From: Pygmaiobacter massiliensis | GTDB lineage: Bacteria; Bacillota; Clostridia; Oscillospirales; Ruminococcaceae | Assembly (NCBI RefSeq): GCF_900199435.1 | Contig: NZ_OAML01000002.1 | Span: forward strand, 806,001-870,000 | DNA length: 64,000 nt | Reading direction: 5' to 3' | Shown here: positions 16,775 through 25,814 of the stretch, piece by piece | Layout: every line of letters begins with the position of its first letter | Numbering within the stretch: the first letter of the stretch is position 1 | Notes under the pieces: model-generated | Told to the model about the DNA's origin: nothing | Seen by the model: the letters and a program-made list of their open reading frames with translations, nothing else | Database searches by the model: none | Program-made: the position numbers and the translations under genes

Positions 16775-17986
16775 TTATTCTGCGTATTTTTTTACTAGGC
16801 CAAGCAAGGTTTCCACGCAGATATCCATATCCTCTGTCGTGATATGCTCATACGGCCCGTGGAAGGCACGTCCGCCGGTGGGCAGATTCGGGCAGGGCAA
16901 ACCCATAAAGGAAAGCCGGCTGCCGTCGGTGCCTCCGCGCACCGGTTCACAGTGGGCGTCCAGCCCAAGCGCACGGCAGACTTCCAAGGCGTTTTCCACA
17001 AGGAAGAAGCAAGGCTCAATTTTTTCTGCCATGTTATAGTAGCTGTCGGTGACGGTCACTTTCACGGTGCCTACGCCATACTTTTGATTTAACGTTTCAG
17101 CAACTTCGACACAAAACGCTTTGCGTGCCTCAAATTTTTCGCGGTCGTGGTCGCGCACAATATACTCCAGCACAGCGCTTTCCACCTTGCCTTTCAAGCT
17201 GCACAGGTGGTAAAAGCCCTCGCGCTCTTTGGTGGTGGTGGGGGTTTCGTTTTGCGGCAGCATCATTGCCAGCTCGGCGGCAATCAGTCCTGCGTTTACC
17301 ATAATGCCGGTTGCAGAACCCGGATGCACCGAAACACCTTGAATTTCAAATGTAGCATCCGCTGCATTAAAGGTTTCATACTCGATCAACCCGGGAGCGT
17401 CACCATCTACCGTATAAGCGTATTTTGCGCCAAAGCCCGACACGTCAAAGTGATCTGCCCCTGCGCCTACCTCTTCGTCCGGCGTAAAGGCGATGCAAAG
17501 CTTCGGGTGCGCGGTGCCTTCGCCCATCACCCGCTCGAGCATTGTCATAATTTCAGCAATACCCGCTTTGTCGTCAGCACCCAGCAAGGTGGTGCCGTCG
17601 GTGGTAATCAAGGTTTTGCCTTTCATCTGGGCAAGGTGCGGAAACATTGCGGGAGAAAGCGTGATGCTCCCAAGCGCAACATCTCCGCCATCATAATTTT
17701 CGTGCAGCACAGGGCGTACATTTTCGCCCGGCGCATCAGGGGCGGTATCTAAATGAGCAATGAACCCGATAGCATCCTTTTGCTCAAGCCCCGGCGTTGC
17801 CGGCAACGTTGCGTAAACATAGCTTTTTTCGTCTATGCGTGCATCGGCAATACCCATCGCTTTCAGCTCGTCTACCAGCAGCAGCGCAAGGTCACGCTCC
17901 CGTGCGGCAGTTGGGGTAGCGGTGCTCTCCGGGTCGCTTGTAGTATAAATCTTTACATAGTTTAAAAATCTTTCGTAGGCGCGCAT
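16775..17986 (-). CDS. pepT: Peptidase T (tripeptide aminopeptidase)
   Basis: A 403-residue M20B zinc tripeptidase. Metal-binding landmarks are GFIAHLDTAPDAP (His and Asp, about residue 80), the bridging TTDGTTLLGADDKAG (about 140), the catalytic glutamates in FTPDEEVG (about 175) and YTVDGD. The start at 17986 gives the typical N-terminus MRAYERFLNYVKI behind AAAGGAAG; a longer frame to 18043 was rejected. It acts in the cytoplasm on N-terminal residues of tripeptides. Confidence 0.96.
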   Translation of the reverse strand: MRAYERFLNYVKIYTTSDPESTATPTAARERDLALLLVDELKAMGIADARIDEKSYVYATLPATPGLEQKDAIGFIAHLDTAPDAPGENVRPVLHENYDGGDVALGSITLSPAMFPHLAQMKGKTLITTDGTTLLGADDKAGIAEIMTMLERVMGEGTAHPKLCIAFTPDEEVGAGADHFDVSGFGAKYAYTVDGDAPGLIEYETFNAADATFEIQGVSVHPGSATGIMVNAGLIAAELAMMLPQNETPTTTKEREGFYHLCSLKGKVESAVLEYIVRDHDREKFEARKAFCVEVAETLNQKYGVGTVKVTVTDSYYNMAEKIEPCFFLVENALEVCRALGLDAHCEPVRGGTDGSRLSFMGLPCPNLPTGGRAFHGPYEHITTEDMDICVETLLGLVKKYAE

Positions 17987-18095
17987 ATTGTACTTCCTTT
18001 CGGTGTTATGGTACAAGTCAGCCGCCCCGAGCAAATTGCCCAAGGCGGCCGATAAAAATCGTCTATTCTATTATACGCTTTTCAGCTGAATTTTT

Positions 18096-19421
18096 TCAAT
18101 CCGCAGTTTTCTCAGGGGCCGGAACCACTTTTTCAATCCGCAGCTTTTCAATACACCGCGCGTTGGCCGAGACAATGGTACAAAGGTACGCATCGCTTTG
18201 CAGCGGAATCACCTCGCCTGCCGAAGGAATACGGCCCAGCATAGCAGTAATAAAGCCGTTGAGCGTATCAGAGTCATCGTTGGCAAACAGGTCTTTGCCC
18301 AGCAGATCCTCTACGTCCTCTATTTCAGCCTCACCCGAGAAGAGCCAGCTGGTTTCAGAAAGCGGTACAATGCTGTCGTCCTCTTCGTCATGTTCGTCGT
18401 CAAGGTCACCCACAATGGCCTCCAGCAGGTCCTCCATTGTTACCAGACCCTCGGTGCCACCGTATTCATCCACTACGATGGCCATACGCAAGCGGCGCTC
18501 GCGAAACTGCCGCAGCAAAAGGCTGCAGCGCATCGAAGACGGCACGTAGAGCACTTCTCGCATCAGGGTAGAAACCTTGCTGCCAAGGCTTGCTTTATCA
18601 GAAAGGTACGGCACCGCATCTTTCAAGTAGATGGTGCCGACAATATCGTCAAGGTCTGTGCGGTAAACCGGCAGGCGAGAAAAGCGCTCGGTTTCTGCAA
18701 GCCGTACCAGGGTACCGAGGTCATCGTCTTCGCTCACCGCAACAATATCGGTGCGGTGGGTCATTACGTCAGAAACACGGCGGTCATCAAATTCAAAAAT
18801 ATTCTCAATCATCACGCGCTCGTGCGGCTCTACGGCACCGGAATCCTCGCCGGCTTCCACCATCATAAGGATTTCTTCTTCGCCGACCTTATCTTCCCCA
18901 TTTTCTGGCCCGATGCCGAACAAACGCAGCACCATATTGGTAGAAAAAGCAAGGAACTTAACAAACGGGCGGCAAATTTTATACATGCCCCATACGGTAC
19001 CTACCGTTTTCAGCGCAACGGCGTCCGGGTCTTTCATTGCTATGCGCTTGGGCACCAGTTCACCCAAAATCAAGGTGAAATATGAGAGCACCAGCGTGAT
19101 AACAACAAGCACAACGCTGCGCACCACGTCTGGCGAAACAGGCAAAAAGGAAAGCCACGTTACAAAAATGCCGGCAAAGTTATCTGCCGCAACGGCAGAT
19201 GCCAAAAAGCCCGACAAGGTAACGCCCACCTGAATGGTGGCGAGAAAATCTGAGGGGGCCTCTGTGATAGAAAGGAGATGTGTCGCTGCCCGGCTCCCTT
19301 CCTCGGCGAGATGCTTCATCTTCTGGGTGTTGACCGAGATAATGGCAATTTCGCTCATCGCAAAAAAGGCGTTGACGCCGATGAGAACTACGAGCAGCAA
19401 AAGACTAGGAACTGTGTCCAT
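18096..19421 (-). CDS. CNNM/HlyC-CorC family membrane protein
   Basis: A 441-residue protein with an N-terminal DUF21 membrane domain (about residues 1-180, three to four helices). A CBS pair follows (DVMTHRTDIVAV to LRMAIVVDEYGGTEGLVTMEDLLEAIVG, about 210-340) and then a C-terminal CorC_HlyC domain with the IEDVEDLLG segment. The family is often annotated hemolysin but is better linked to Mg2+ efflux or homeostasis. With two mgtE genes 5 kb away that is a plausible theme, though operon linkage is absent. Confidence 0.92.
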   Translation of the reverse strand: MDTVPSLLLLVVLIGVNAFFAMSEIAIISVNTQKMKHLAEEGSRAATHLLSITEAPSDFLATIQVGVTLSGFLASAVAADNFAGIFVTWLSFLPVSPDVVRSVVLVVITLVLSYFTLILGELVPKRIAMKDPDAVALKTVGTVWGMYKICRPFVKFLAFSTNMVLRLFGIGPENGEDKVGEEEILMMVEAGEDSGAVEPHERVMIENIFEFDDRRVSDVMTHRTDIVAVSEDDDLGTLVRLAETERFSRLPVYRTDLDDIVGTIYLKDAVPYLSDKASLGSKVSTLMREVLYVPSSMRCSLLLRQFRERRLRMAIVVDEYGGTEGLVTMEDLLEAIVGDLDDEHDEEDDSIVPLSETSWLFSGEAEIEDVEDLLGKDLFANDDSDTLNGFITAMLGRIPSAGEVIPLQSDAYLCTIVSANARCIEKLRIEKVVPAPEKTAD

Positions 19422-19496
19422 GTAATAAATTAAACCTCTTTCTTATAGAAAAATTCGTGCCGCCAAAATCAAACTTTGGCGCAGCTATAATAACGT

Positions 19497-19525
19497 AATA
19501 TAACAGAAACAGCACCCTGCGTCAA
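19497..19525 (-). promoter_or_regulatory. Promoter of the CNNM/CorC gene
   Basis: On the minus strand TTGACG (19525-19520), a 17-base spacer and TATATT (19502-19497) form a near-consensus sigma-A promoter 76 bases before the start codon. It occupies the left part of the 306-base divergent gap 19422-19727. Confidence 0.65.
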
Positions 19526-19628
19526 TAAACAACTTGTAAACATTGAAGAAAGTTGAATTTTGCACCGGCTTTTCCGTTATTCTCCTTAGTCGTGATGAAC
19601 AAATACTCTTTTAAAAGCTATGGCTTTA

Positions 19629-19637
19629 TGGTATACT
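19629..19637 (+). promoter_or_regulatory. Extended -10 promoter of the polysaccharide cluster
   Basis: TGGTATACT forms an extended -10 (TG, one base, TATACT). The -35 region is poor (TTTTAA at 19609-19614), suggesting dependence on the TG element or an activator. It lies about 90 bases before the fnlA start. Confidence 0.45.
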
Positions 19638-19727
19638 ATTTATCGATTATTGGTATTTTTTGCGCGGCGCGCGGCAGAAATACAAATTCTTTTTTATTTT
19701 CCGCACCCGCAGAGAGGACAAAACGCA

Positions 19728-20771
19728 ATGGGAACGATTTTTGAAGGCAAAACACTGCTTATTACCGGCGGCACCGGGTCGTTTGGCAACGCAGTGCTCA
19801 ATCGCTTTTTGGCCACCGACATTGGCGAGATTCGCATTTTCTCGCGCGATGAGAAAAAGCAGGACGACATGCGCCATGAGTTTCAGGCAAAAGACCCGAA
19901 ATCGGCAGCAAAACTGCGCTTTTATATTGGCGATGTACGCAACATCGACAGCCTGCGCGATGCAGTGCGCGGTGTAGATTATATCTTCCACGCTGCGGCA
20001 TTAAAGCAGGTGCCGAGCTGTGAATTCTTCCCGATGGAGGCAGTGCGCACCAACGTAGAGGGCACTGATAACGTGCTGACCGCAGCAATTGATGCGGGCG
20101 TAAAACGCATCGTCTGCCTTTCCACCGATAAAGCCGCTTATCCCATCAATGCCATGGGTATCTCTAAGGCTATGATGGAAAAGGTAATCCACGCCAAAGC
20201 ACGCAACGTAAAAGCAGAGGATACCACCATCTGCTGCACCCGCTATGGTAACGTTATGTGCAGCCGTGGCAGCGTTATTCCGCTGTTCATCGACCAGATT
20301 CGTGCCGGGCAGCCGCTGACCATCACTGACCCTAGCATGACCCGCTTTTTGATGAACCTCGAAGAAGCAGTCGACCTTGTATTGTTTGCGTTTGAGCACG
20401 CAAACCCGGGCGATTTATTTATTCAGAAAGCAGATGCTTCCACCATTGAAGACCTTGCCAAAGGTGTGCAGAAACTGTTTGGTGATACCGGCATCCGCAT
20501 CATTGGCACCCGCCACGGCGAAAAACTGTACGAAACGCTGATGACCCGCGAAGAGCGGCTGAAAGCGACCGATATGGGGCATTACTATCGTGTTTCTGCG
20601 GATGGACGCGACCTCAACTACGATAAATATTTTGTGGACGGGCAGGTCGTGACTGAAAGTGAAGACTCTTACACCAGCCACAACACCCAGCGCCTTGATG
20701 TAGACGGTGTGGTAGCAAAACTGCTGACCAACGACTATGTGCAGGAAGAGCTGAAAAAGCTGGAAAAATAA
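19728..20771 (+). CDS. fnlA: UDP-GlcNAc 4,6-dehydratase/5-epimerase (FnlA/CapE type)
   Basis: A 347-residue extended short-chain dehydrogenase. The Rossmann motif GGTGSFGN lies at about residue 13. The atypical catalytic region STDKAAYPINAMGISKAMME (about 130-150) is characteristic of CapE/FnlA/WbjB, where a Met replaces the usual SDR Tyr before the conserved Lys. It converts UDP-GlcNAc to the 2-acetamido-2,6-dideoxy-L-hexos-4-ulose intermediate, first step to UDP-L-FucNAc. The ATG at 19728 follows GAGAGGA; an upstream in-frame start was rejected. fnlB and fnlC follow. Confidence 0.9.
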   Translation: MGTIFEGKTLLITGGTGSFGNAVLNRFLATDIGEIRIFSRDEKKQDDMRHEFQAKDPKSAAKLRFYIGDVRNIDSLRDAVRGVDYIFHAAALKQVPSCEFFPMEAVRTNVEGTDNVLTAAIDAGVKRIVCLSTDKAAYPINAMGISKAMMEKVIHAKARNVKAEDTTICCTRYGNVMCSRGSVIPLFIDQIRAGQPLTITDPSMTRFLMNLEEAVDLVLFAFEHANPGDLFIQKADASTIEDLAKGVQKLFGDTGIRIIGTRHGEKLYETLMTREERLKATDMGHYYRVSADGRDLNYDKYFVDGQVVTESEDSYTSHNTQRLDVDGVVAKLLTNDYVQEELKKLEK

Positions 20772-20916
20772 ATTTTGTTCAGGCAGCGGCAGCCCAGGGT
20801 TGCTGCTGCCTCTCTATGGTTTTTTGTTTGTTTATGTGATTTCACTCCCCATAATTAGAGCTGCGGCTGCAAAAGGCGGCGCGGCAAAGGGGGTCCAGAA
20901 AGGACTGTACGTTTTG

Positions 20917-22065
20917 ATGTTGGAGAAAAACCGACCGATACTGGTCACCGGTGCAAAAGGCTTTGTCGGCAAAAATCTCTGCCTTGCATTGCGCGCGCGC
21001 GGTTATGAAACCGTATTGGAATACGATATGGGCAAAACCGAAGAGGACTTGAAAGCCTATGCACGCGACGCTCAGTTTGTGTTTCATTTGGCAGGGGTCA
21101 ACCGTCCTAAAGACCCGAAGGAATTTTACGACGGCAACAGCGACCTTACCACCCATCTGACCGAGTTGCTGCTGGAGGCTGGCAACCGTGCTCCCATCCT
21201 TTTAACCAGCAGCGCCCAGGTAGGCAATGGCAGCGATTACGGCAAAAGCAAAGCACTTGCCGAAGATACCGTGTTCGGCTACGAGCGCCATGCACACACT
21301 AAGGTTTACGTTTACCGTATGCCCGGGTTGTTCGGCAAATGGTGCCGCCCCAACTATAACAGCGTTGTGGCAACTTTCTGCCACAATATTGCGCACGATT
21401 TGCCCATTGAGGTACGCGACCCCGGTTTTGAGCTGCCTCTGGTATATATCGATGATGTTATCGACTGCTTTATTGCGGCGATGGAGGGCACCCCCCTCAC
21501 CGACCCGCTGCAACCGGCTTACTGTGCCATTGCGCCAATTTACCACACCACTCTCGGCGAGTTGTCAGAAAAGATTCGCGGTTTCCACGAAAGCCGCAGC
21601 ACCCTAGCTGTACCGGATCTCACTGCCGGCGGATTCGAGAAAAAACTATATAGCACCTACCTTTCTTATCTCGAACCGAAAGAAGGCTTTCGCTATCCGC
21701 TCGTCATGCACGGTGATGACCGCGGCAGCTTTACCGAGTTTTTGCGCACCCCGGAGCGTGGCCAGGTCAGCGTGAACATTTCAAAGCCCGGTATCACCAA
21801 AGGCAACCACTGGCACAGCACCAAAAACGAAAAATATCTTGTTGTTTCGGGCAAAGCAAATATCCGCTTCCGCCTGCCGGACAGCGATGTTATTTATGAC
21901 TATCACGTTTCGGGCGAAAAGCTCGAAGTGGTGGATATCCCGGTCGGCTATACCCACTGCATCACCAACGAGGGTGATTGCGACCTTGTGACGGTTATGT
22001 GGGTGAACGAATGTTTTGATGCTGAGCACCCCGACACCTTTGCGTTGCCGGTAGAAGAAAAATAA
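20917..22065 (+). CDS. fnlB: UDP-2-acetamido-2,6-dideoxy-hexulose reductase (FnlB/CapF type)
   Basis: A 382-residue bifunctional-architecture protein. It has an N-terminal NAD(P)-dependent SDR domain (GAKGFVGKN at about residue 12, FHLAGVNRP at about 60) and a C-terminal cupin (about 270-375) with metal-binding GNHWHSTKNEKYLVV. This SDR-cupin fusion is the CapF hallmark; the pair epimerises and reduces the FnlA product to UDP-L-6-deoxy-TalNAc. The ATG at 20917 follows AAAGGA at a long spacing; an adjacent in-frame TTG at 20914 is an alternative. Confidence 0.9.
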   Translation: MLEKNRPILVTGAKGFVGKNLCLALRARGYETVLEYDMGKTEEDLKAYARDAQFVFHLAGVNRPKDPKEFYDGNSDLTTHLTELLLEAGNRAPILLTSSAQVGNGSDYGKSKALAEDTVFGYERHAHTKVYVYRMPGLFGKWCRPNYNSVVATFCHNIAHDLPIEVRDPGFELPLVYIDDVIDCFIAAMEGTPLTDPLQPAYCAIAPIYHTTLGELSEKIRGFHESRSTLAVPDLTAGGFEKKLYSTYLSYLEPKEGFRYPLVMHGDDRGSFTEFLRTPERGQVSVNISKPGITKGNHWHSTKNEKYLVVSGKANIRFRLPDSDVIYDYHVSGEKLEVVDIPVGYTHCITNEGDCDLVTVMWVNECFDAEHPDTFALPVEEK

Positions 22066-22168
22066 CCTCCTTTCTCGTTTTGAATGCAGAAAGGGCACGA
22101 AAATAAAATTTCTGTGGTCTCTTCGCGCCGCCATGCAGGCCGTAAGCCCATCGGAAAGGAATGTTTAG

Positions 22169-23299
22169 ATGAACAAAATGAAAGTTATGACCATCGTTGG
22201 CACTCGTCCGGAAATCATTCGGCTGTCCGAAGTCATCAAGTGCTGCGATAAATACTTTGACCATCTGCTGGTGCATACCGGCCAAAACTATGACTATAAC
22301 CTCAACGGTATCTTTTTTAAAGATTTGTCGCTGCGTGAGCCGGATTATTATCTGGAATGTGTCGGCAAAGACCTTGGCGAAACCATGGGAGGCATTATTG
22401 CCAAAAGCTATGAGGTATTGGTAAAGGAAAAGCCAGACGCTATACTGCTGCTTGGCGACACCAACTCGGCTTTGGCCGCCATCAGCGCAAAACGTCTTAA
22501 AATCCCCATCTTCCACATGGAAGCTGGAAACCGCTGCTGGGACTGGAACGTATCCGAGATGATTAACCGCAAAATTGTGGACCATATCTCAGACATCAAC
22601 ATGCCCTACACCGAGCATTCCCGTCGGTATCTACTGTCTGAAGGCATCGATGGCAAAACCATCTTTGTCACCGGCAGCCCGATGCGCGAAGTGCTCGCAG
22701 CCCACGCTGACGAAATCGATGCAAGCAATGTGCTGGAGCGTCTAAACCTCACCGCTGGCCAGTATATCCTGCTCTCTGCGCACCGCGAAGAGAACATCGA
22801 CAACGAAGAAAACTTTATGAGCTTGATGACCGCTGTCAACAACATTGCAGAAAAATATCAGATGCCGGTCATCTACTCCTGCCATCCCCGCAGCAAAAAG
22901 CATATTGAAGCTCGCAGTTTTCAGTTCCACCCGCTGGTACAGGCAATGCAGCCGTTTGGTTTTCAGGATTACAACAAGCTGCAGAAAAACGCTTACTGTG
23001 TGTTGTCCGATTCCGGCACCCTTTCGGAAGAAAGCGCCATGCTTGGCTTTGCCGGCGTGCTGATTCGCACTTCTACCGAGCGCCCCGAAGTTCTGGACAA
23101 GGGCAGTGTTGTAATTGGCGGCATTACCGGCCCCGAAGTGGAGCAGGCAATGCAGCTTGCAGTTGCAATGCGCGATGCAAAAGAACCGTATGTTATGGCA
23201 GAAGATTACGCCGACACCAATGTTTCGGTAAAAGTGGTCAAGCTCATTCAGAGCTATGCTAAAATTGTAAAAGAAACCGTATGGCTGCAAAAGCCTTAA
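22169..23299 (+). CDS. fnlC: UDP-N-acetylglucosamine 2-epimerase homologue (FnlC/CapG type)
   Basis: A 376-residue non-hydrolysing 2-epimerase of the GT-B fold, with landmarks GTRPEIIRLS (about 9), HTGQNYDYN (about 38), HMEAGNRCWD (about 115), SAHREENID (about 200) and SDSGTLSEES (about 278). Directly after fnlA and fnlB it should catalyse the last step, giving UDP-L-FucNAc. By sequence alone a WecB-type UDP-ManNAc epimerase is the alternative; gene order decides. RBS GAAAGGAA precedes the ATG. Confidence 0.92.
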   Translation: MNKMKVMTIVGTRPEIIRLSEVIKCCDKYFDHLLVHTGQNYDYNLNGIFFKDLSLREPDYYLECVGKDLGETMGGIIAKSYEVLVKEKPDAILLLGDTNSALAAISAKRLKIPIFHMEAGNRCWDWNVSEMINRKIVDHISDINMPYTEHSRRYLLSEGIDGKTIFVTGSPMREVLAAHADEIDASNVLERLNLTAGQYILLSAHREENIDNEENFMSLMTAVNNIAEKYQMPVIYSCHPRSKKHIEARSFQFHPLVQAMQPFGFQDYNKLQKNAYCVLSDSGTLSEESAMLGFAGVLIRTSTERPEVLDKGSVVIGGITGPEVEQAMQLAVAMRDAKEPYVMAEDYADTNVSVKVVKLIQSYAKIVKETVWLQKP

Positions 23300-23369
23300 A
23301 GCAGCACCTTGTGCCCGGGCTTTCCCCCGGCGTGCCGCAGATTAAATTTACAATCAAGGAGAGCTGATT

Positions 23370-24617
23370 TTGGGCAAAAAAAGAATTCTGGTAGTCAGCC
23401 AGCACTACTGGCCCGAAAACTTTCGAAGCACGGACGTTTGCCAAGGGTTTACCGAGCTGGGCTACGAAGTGGACGTGCTTTGCGGACTGCCCAACTACCC
23501 CAAAGGAGAATGGGCGGAAGGCTACCATTTTTTTGGCCCCCGCAAAGAAGTGCATAACGGCGTAACCCTTTACCGTGCCGGAGAGATTCCCCGCAAGGGC
23601 AATACCGGCCTGCGCATCTTTTTAAATTACATTTCTTTTCCGTTTTTTGCTACGTTTGATTTGCTGCGGCTTTGCGGCAAGCATTACGATGCCGTTTTCT
23701 GCTATGAAACCAGCCCCGTATTAATGGCTTTCCCGGCTATTGTTTACGCAAAGCTGCACAAAGTTCCGCTTACCACTTACGTGCTGGACCTTTGGCCGGA
23801 AAATTTGTATTCGGTGCTCAACGTGCAAAATAAATTGCTGCGCAAAATTGCAATGGGGGTTTCTACCTGGCATTACAAACGCTCAGACCGATTGATTGCC
23901 ATGTCCCCCACCCTGCGCCAGCGGCTTTTGATGCGTACCGGCAAACCGGAACAGGACGTTGCCGTCGTTCCTCAATACTGCGAAGAGCTGTACACCAAAG
24001 ACGTGGTCGACGAGGATCTCGCGCGCCGTTTTGGCGATAAATTTAATGTGGTGTTTGCGGGCAACTTCTCGCCCGCCCAAGGGCTTGAATACCTCGTCGA
24101 GGTTGCAAGCCGTTTGCGCGCACAGCTGGTTACCGGCATCCGCTTCATTCTTGTGGGCGACGGTATGAGCCGTGAATCGCTTGAAAAGCTGATTAAAAAT
24201 AAAAACGTGGCAGACTATTTTGCCTTTGAAGGGCAGCATCCGCCTACAGATATTCCGAAATATCACACCTTTGCAGATGCCCTGGTTGCCTGCCTTGTGC
24301 ACAGCGATTCCATCGGGCTGACAATTCCCGCCAAGATTACCAGCTATACCGCTGCCGGTAAGCCTGTGCTTTGCTGCATGGACGGCGAGGGTGCGCGCGT
24401 GATACGCGAAGCCGATTGTGGTTTTGCGTGCGATGCTGGCGATGTAAATGCGCTGACCGAAAACTTGCTGCGCCTTTATTACATGTCGCCGGACAAACGA
24501 GCAGAGATGGGCGCGCGCGGACGAGCCTACCATGCCGCACATTTTGACCGTAGCGAGCTGCTTGGTCAGCTGGCAGATTTTATTATGGAGGGCAAAATGC
24601 CCCCACAGGAGAGGTAA
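23370..24617 (+). CDS. GT4 glycosyltransferase, WbuB-like (L-FucNAc transferase)
   Basis: A 415-residue GT-B glycosyltransferase. The N-terminal acceptor domain (VVSQHYWPENFRSTDVCQGF, GLPNYPKGEW) has the WbuB/WcaI style. The donor domain carries FAGNFSPAQGLEYLVE, FILVGDGMSRE and the terminal E-x7-E-like region AKITSYTAAGKPVLCC. WbuB proteins transfer L-FucNAc in O-antigen synthesis, and the gene follows the UDP-L-FucNAc pathway, so the same donor is likely. It starts with TTG at 23370 behind AAGGAGAG. A short hydrophobic stretch near residues 90-105 may dock it on the membrane. Confidence 0.88.
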   Translation: MGKKRILVVSQHYWPENFRSTDVCQGFTELGYEVDVLCGLPNYPKGEWAEGYHFFGPRKEVHNGVTLYRAGEIPRKGNTGLRIFLNYISFPFFATFDLLRLCGKHYDAVFCYETSPVLMAFPAIVYAKLHKVPLTTYVLDLWPENLYSVLNVQNKLLRKIAMGVSTWHYKRSDRLIAMSPTLRQRLLMRTGKPEQDVAVVPQYCEELYTKDVVDEDLARRFGDKFNVVFAGNFSPAQGLEYLVEVASRLRAQLVTGIRFILVGDGMSRESLEKLIKNKNVADYFAFEGQHPPTDIPKYHTFADALVACLVHSDSIGLTIPAKITSYTAAGKPVLCCMDGEGARVIREADCGFACDAGDVNALTENLLRLYYMSPDKRAEMGARGRAYHAAHFDRSELLGQLADFIMEGKMPPQER

Positions 24618-24622
24618 AGATT

Positions 24623-25336
24623 TTGAAAACACTCGTTATGATTCCCTGCTACAACGAAGAGGAAAATATCGAGCGGGTCGTGGGCCGGCTTGCCCGGGTC
24701 TGCCCGGACGTTGACTATCTTATCATCAACGACTGCTCTACCGACCGCAGCCGCGAGATTTGCGATAAGAATGGTTTTTCGTATATTTCGCTGCCTGTTA
24801 ACCTGGGCATTGGCGGCGGTGTGCAAAGTGGCTACCTCTATGCAGTGGAAAATGGCTACGATATTACCGTGCAGATGGACGGCGACGGCCAGCATGACCC
24901 CGCTTACTTGAAAGCGCTGATTGCACCGGTGGAAGCCGGCGAGCTGGATATGTCGATTGGCAGCCGATTCATTACCAAAGACGGCTTTCAGAGCAGCGCA
25001 TTGCGGCGCCTTGGCATTAATATCATCAGCGTGCTCATCCATATGCTGACCGGCAAAAAGGTGCGTGATACCACCAGCGGGTTCCGTGCCTGTGGACGCG
25101 CGCTGACGGAATTTTATGCTTATAACTATGCGCAGGATTTCCCCGAACCGGAAGCGATTGTCGCCGCTGTATGCGGTGGTTACCGTGTGGGCGAAGTGCC
25201 GGTGGTGATGGAAGAGCGCATGGGCGGTGTATCAAGTATTCGTTCTTTCAAATCTGCTTACTATATGATTAAAGTCTGCTTGTCTTTGGTAGTTTACCGA
25301 ATGACCTGTGGCAAACGGATAAGGAGGAAAAGCTGA
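24623..25336 (+). CDS. GT2 glycosyltransferase (dolichyl-phosphate mannosyltransferase-like)
   Basis: A 237-residue GT-A enzyme with IPCYNEEENIERV (about 5), NDCSTDRS (about 37), the metal-binding DxD in QMDGDGQHDP (about 90) and the DTTSGFRA segment (about 150). It lacks the C-terminal membrane helices of many DPM1-like proteins. Such enzymes load a sugar on polyprenyl phosphate or extend a lipid-linked glycan. It starts with TTG five bases after the GT4 stop, and its stop overlaps the DUF2304 start (TGATG), a common GT2-DUF2304 pairing. Confidence 0.9.
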   Translation: MKTLVMIPCYNEEENIERVVGRLARVCPDVDYLIINDCSTDRSREICDKNGFSYISLPVNLGIGGGVQSGYLYAVENGYDITVQMDGDGQHDPAYLKALIAPVEAGELDMSIGSRFITKDGFQSSALRRLGINIISVLIHMLTGKKVRDTTSGFRACGRALTEFYAYNYAQDFPEPEAIVAAVCGGYRVGEVPVVMEERMGGVSSIRSFKSAYYMIKVCLSLVVYRMTCGKRIRRKS

Positions 25337-25710
25337 TGCAGGGAATTATGGAAAACAACTTTCGGCTTGCACTCATTTTCGGTGTACTGGTTTACCTTAG
25401 CTTTATCTTTTTTCTGCTGAAAAAGAAAAAGCTGAGCGTGCAGTACTGCATCATTTGGCTTTTTTCAGGGCTTGCGCTGCTTTTGTTTGCATTGTTCCCT
25501 TACATTGTGCTCGTCATGGGCGATATTCTGCGCATCCTTAACCCTGTCAACTTCGTCTTTATGGCGATTATTGTTTTTATTCTGTTTATTTTGCTGTCAC
25601 TTTCTTCTGCTGTCAGCATGCTGACAGAGAAAAACAAGCGGCTGAGCCAGAATGCCGCCCTGCTTGAGCGGCGTATTCGCGAGCTGGAAGAGCAGCAAAA
25701 TAAAAAATAA
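25336..25710 (+). CDS. DUF2304 membrane protein
   Basis: A 124-residue protein with three hydrophobic helices (about residues 8-28, 38-62 and 72-95) followed by a short coiled-coil tail rich in Glu, Arg and Gln. This is the DUF2304 layout, repeatedly found next to GT2 polyprenyl-phosphate glycosyltransferases. It may anchor or partner the preceding enzyme, which lacks its own membrane helices (inference). AGGAGG lies eight bases before the ATG, and translation is coupled through TGATG. Confidence 0.88.
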   Translation: MQGIMENNFRLALIFGVLVYLSFIFFLLKKKKLSVQYCIIWLFSGLALLLFALFPYIVLVMGDILRILNPVNFVFMAIIVFILFILLSLSSAVSMLTEKNKRLSQNAALLERRIRELEEQQNKK

Positions 25711-25814
25711 GCACTGCCTTTTGGCAGCGCCTTTGCCCCACCTTGCATACCACATTTTTCTTCGCATCGGCTGGGGCTAAAAACACACGGCACGGCCGTG
25801 ACTTGGGGTGAGTT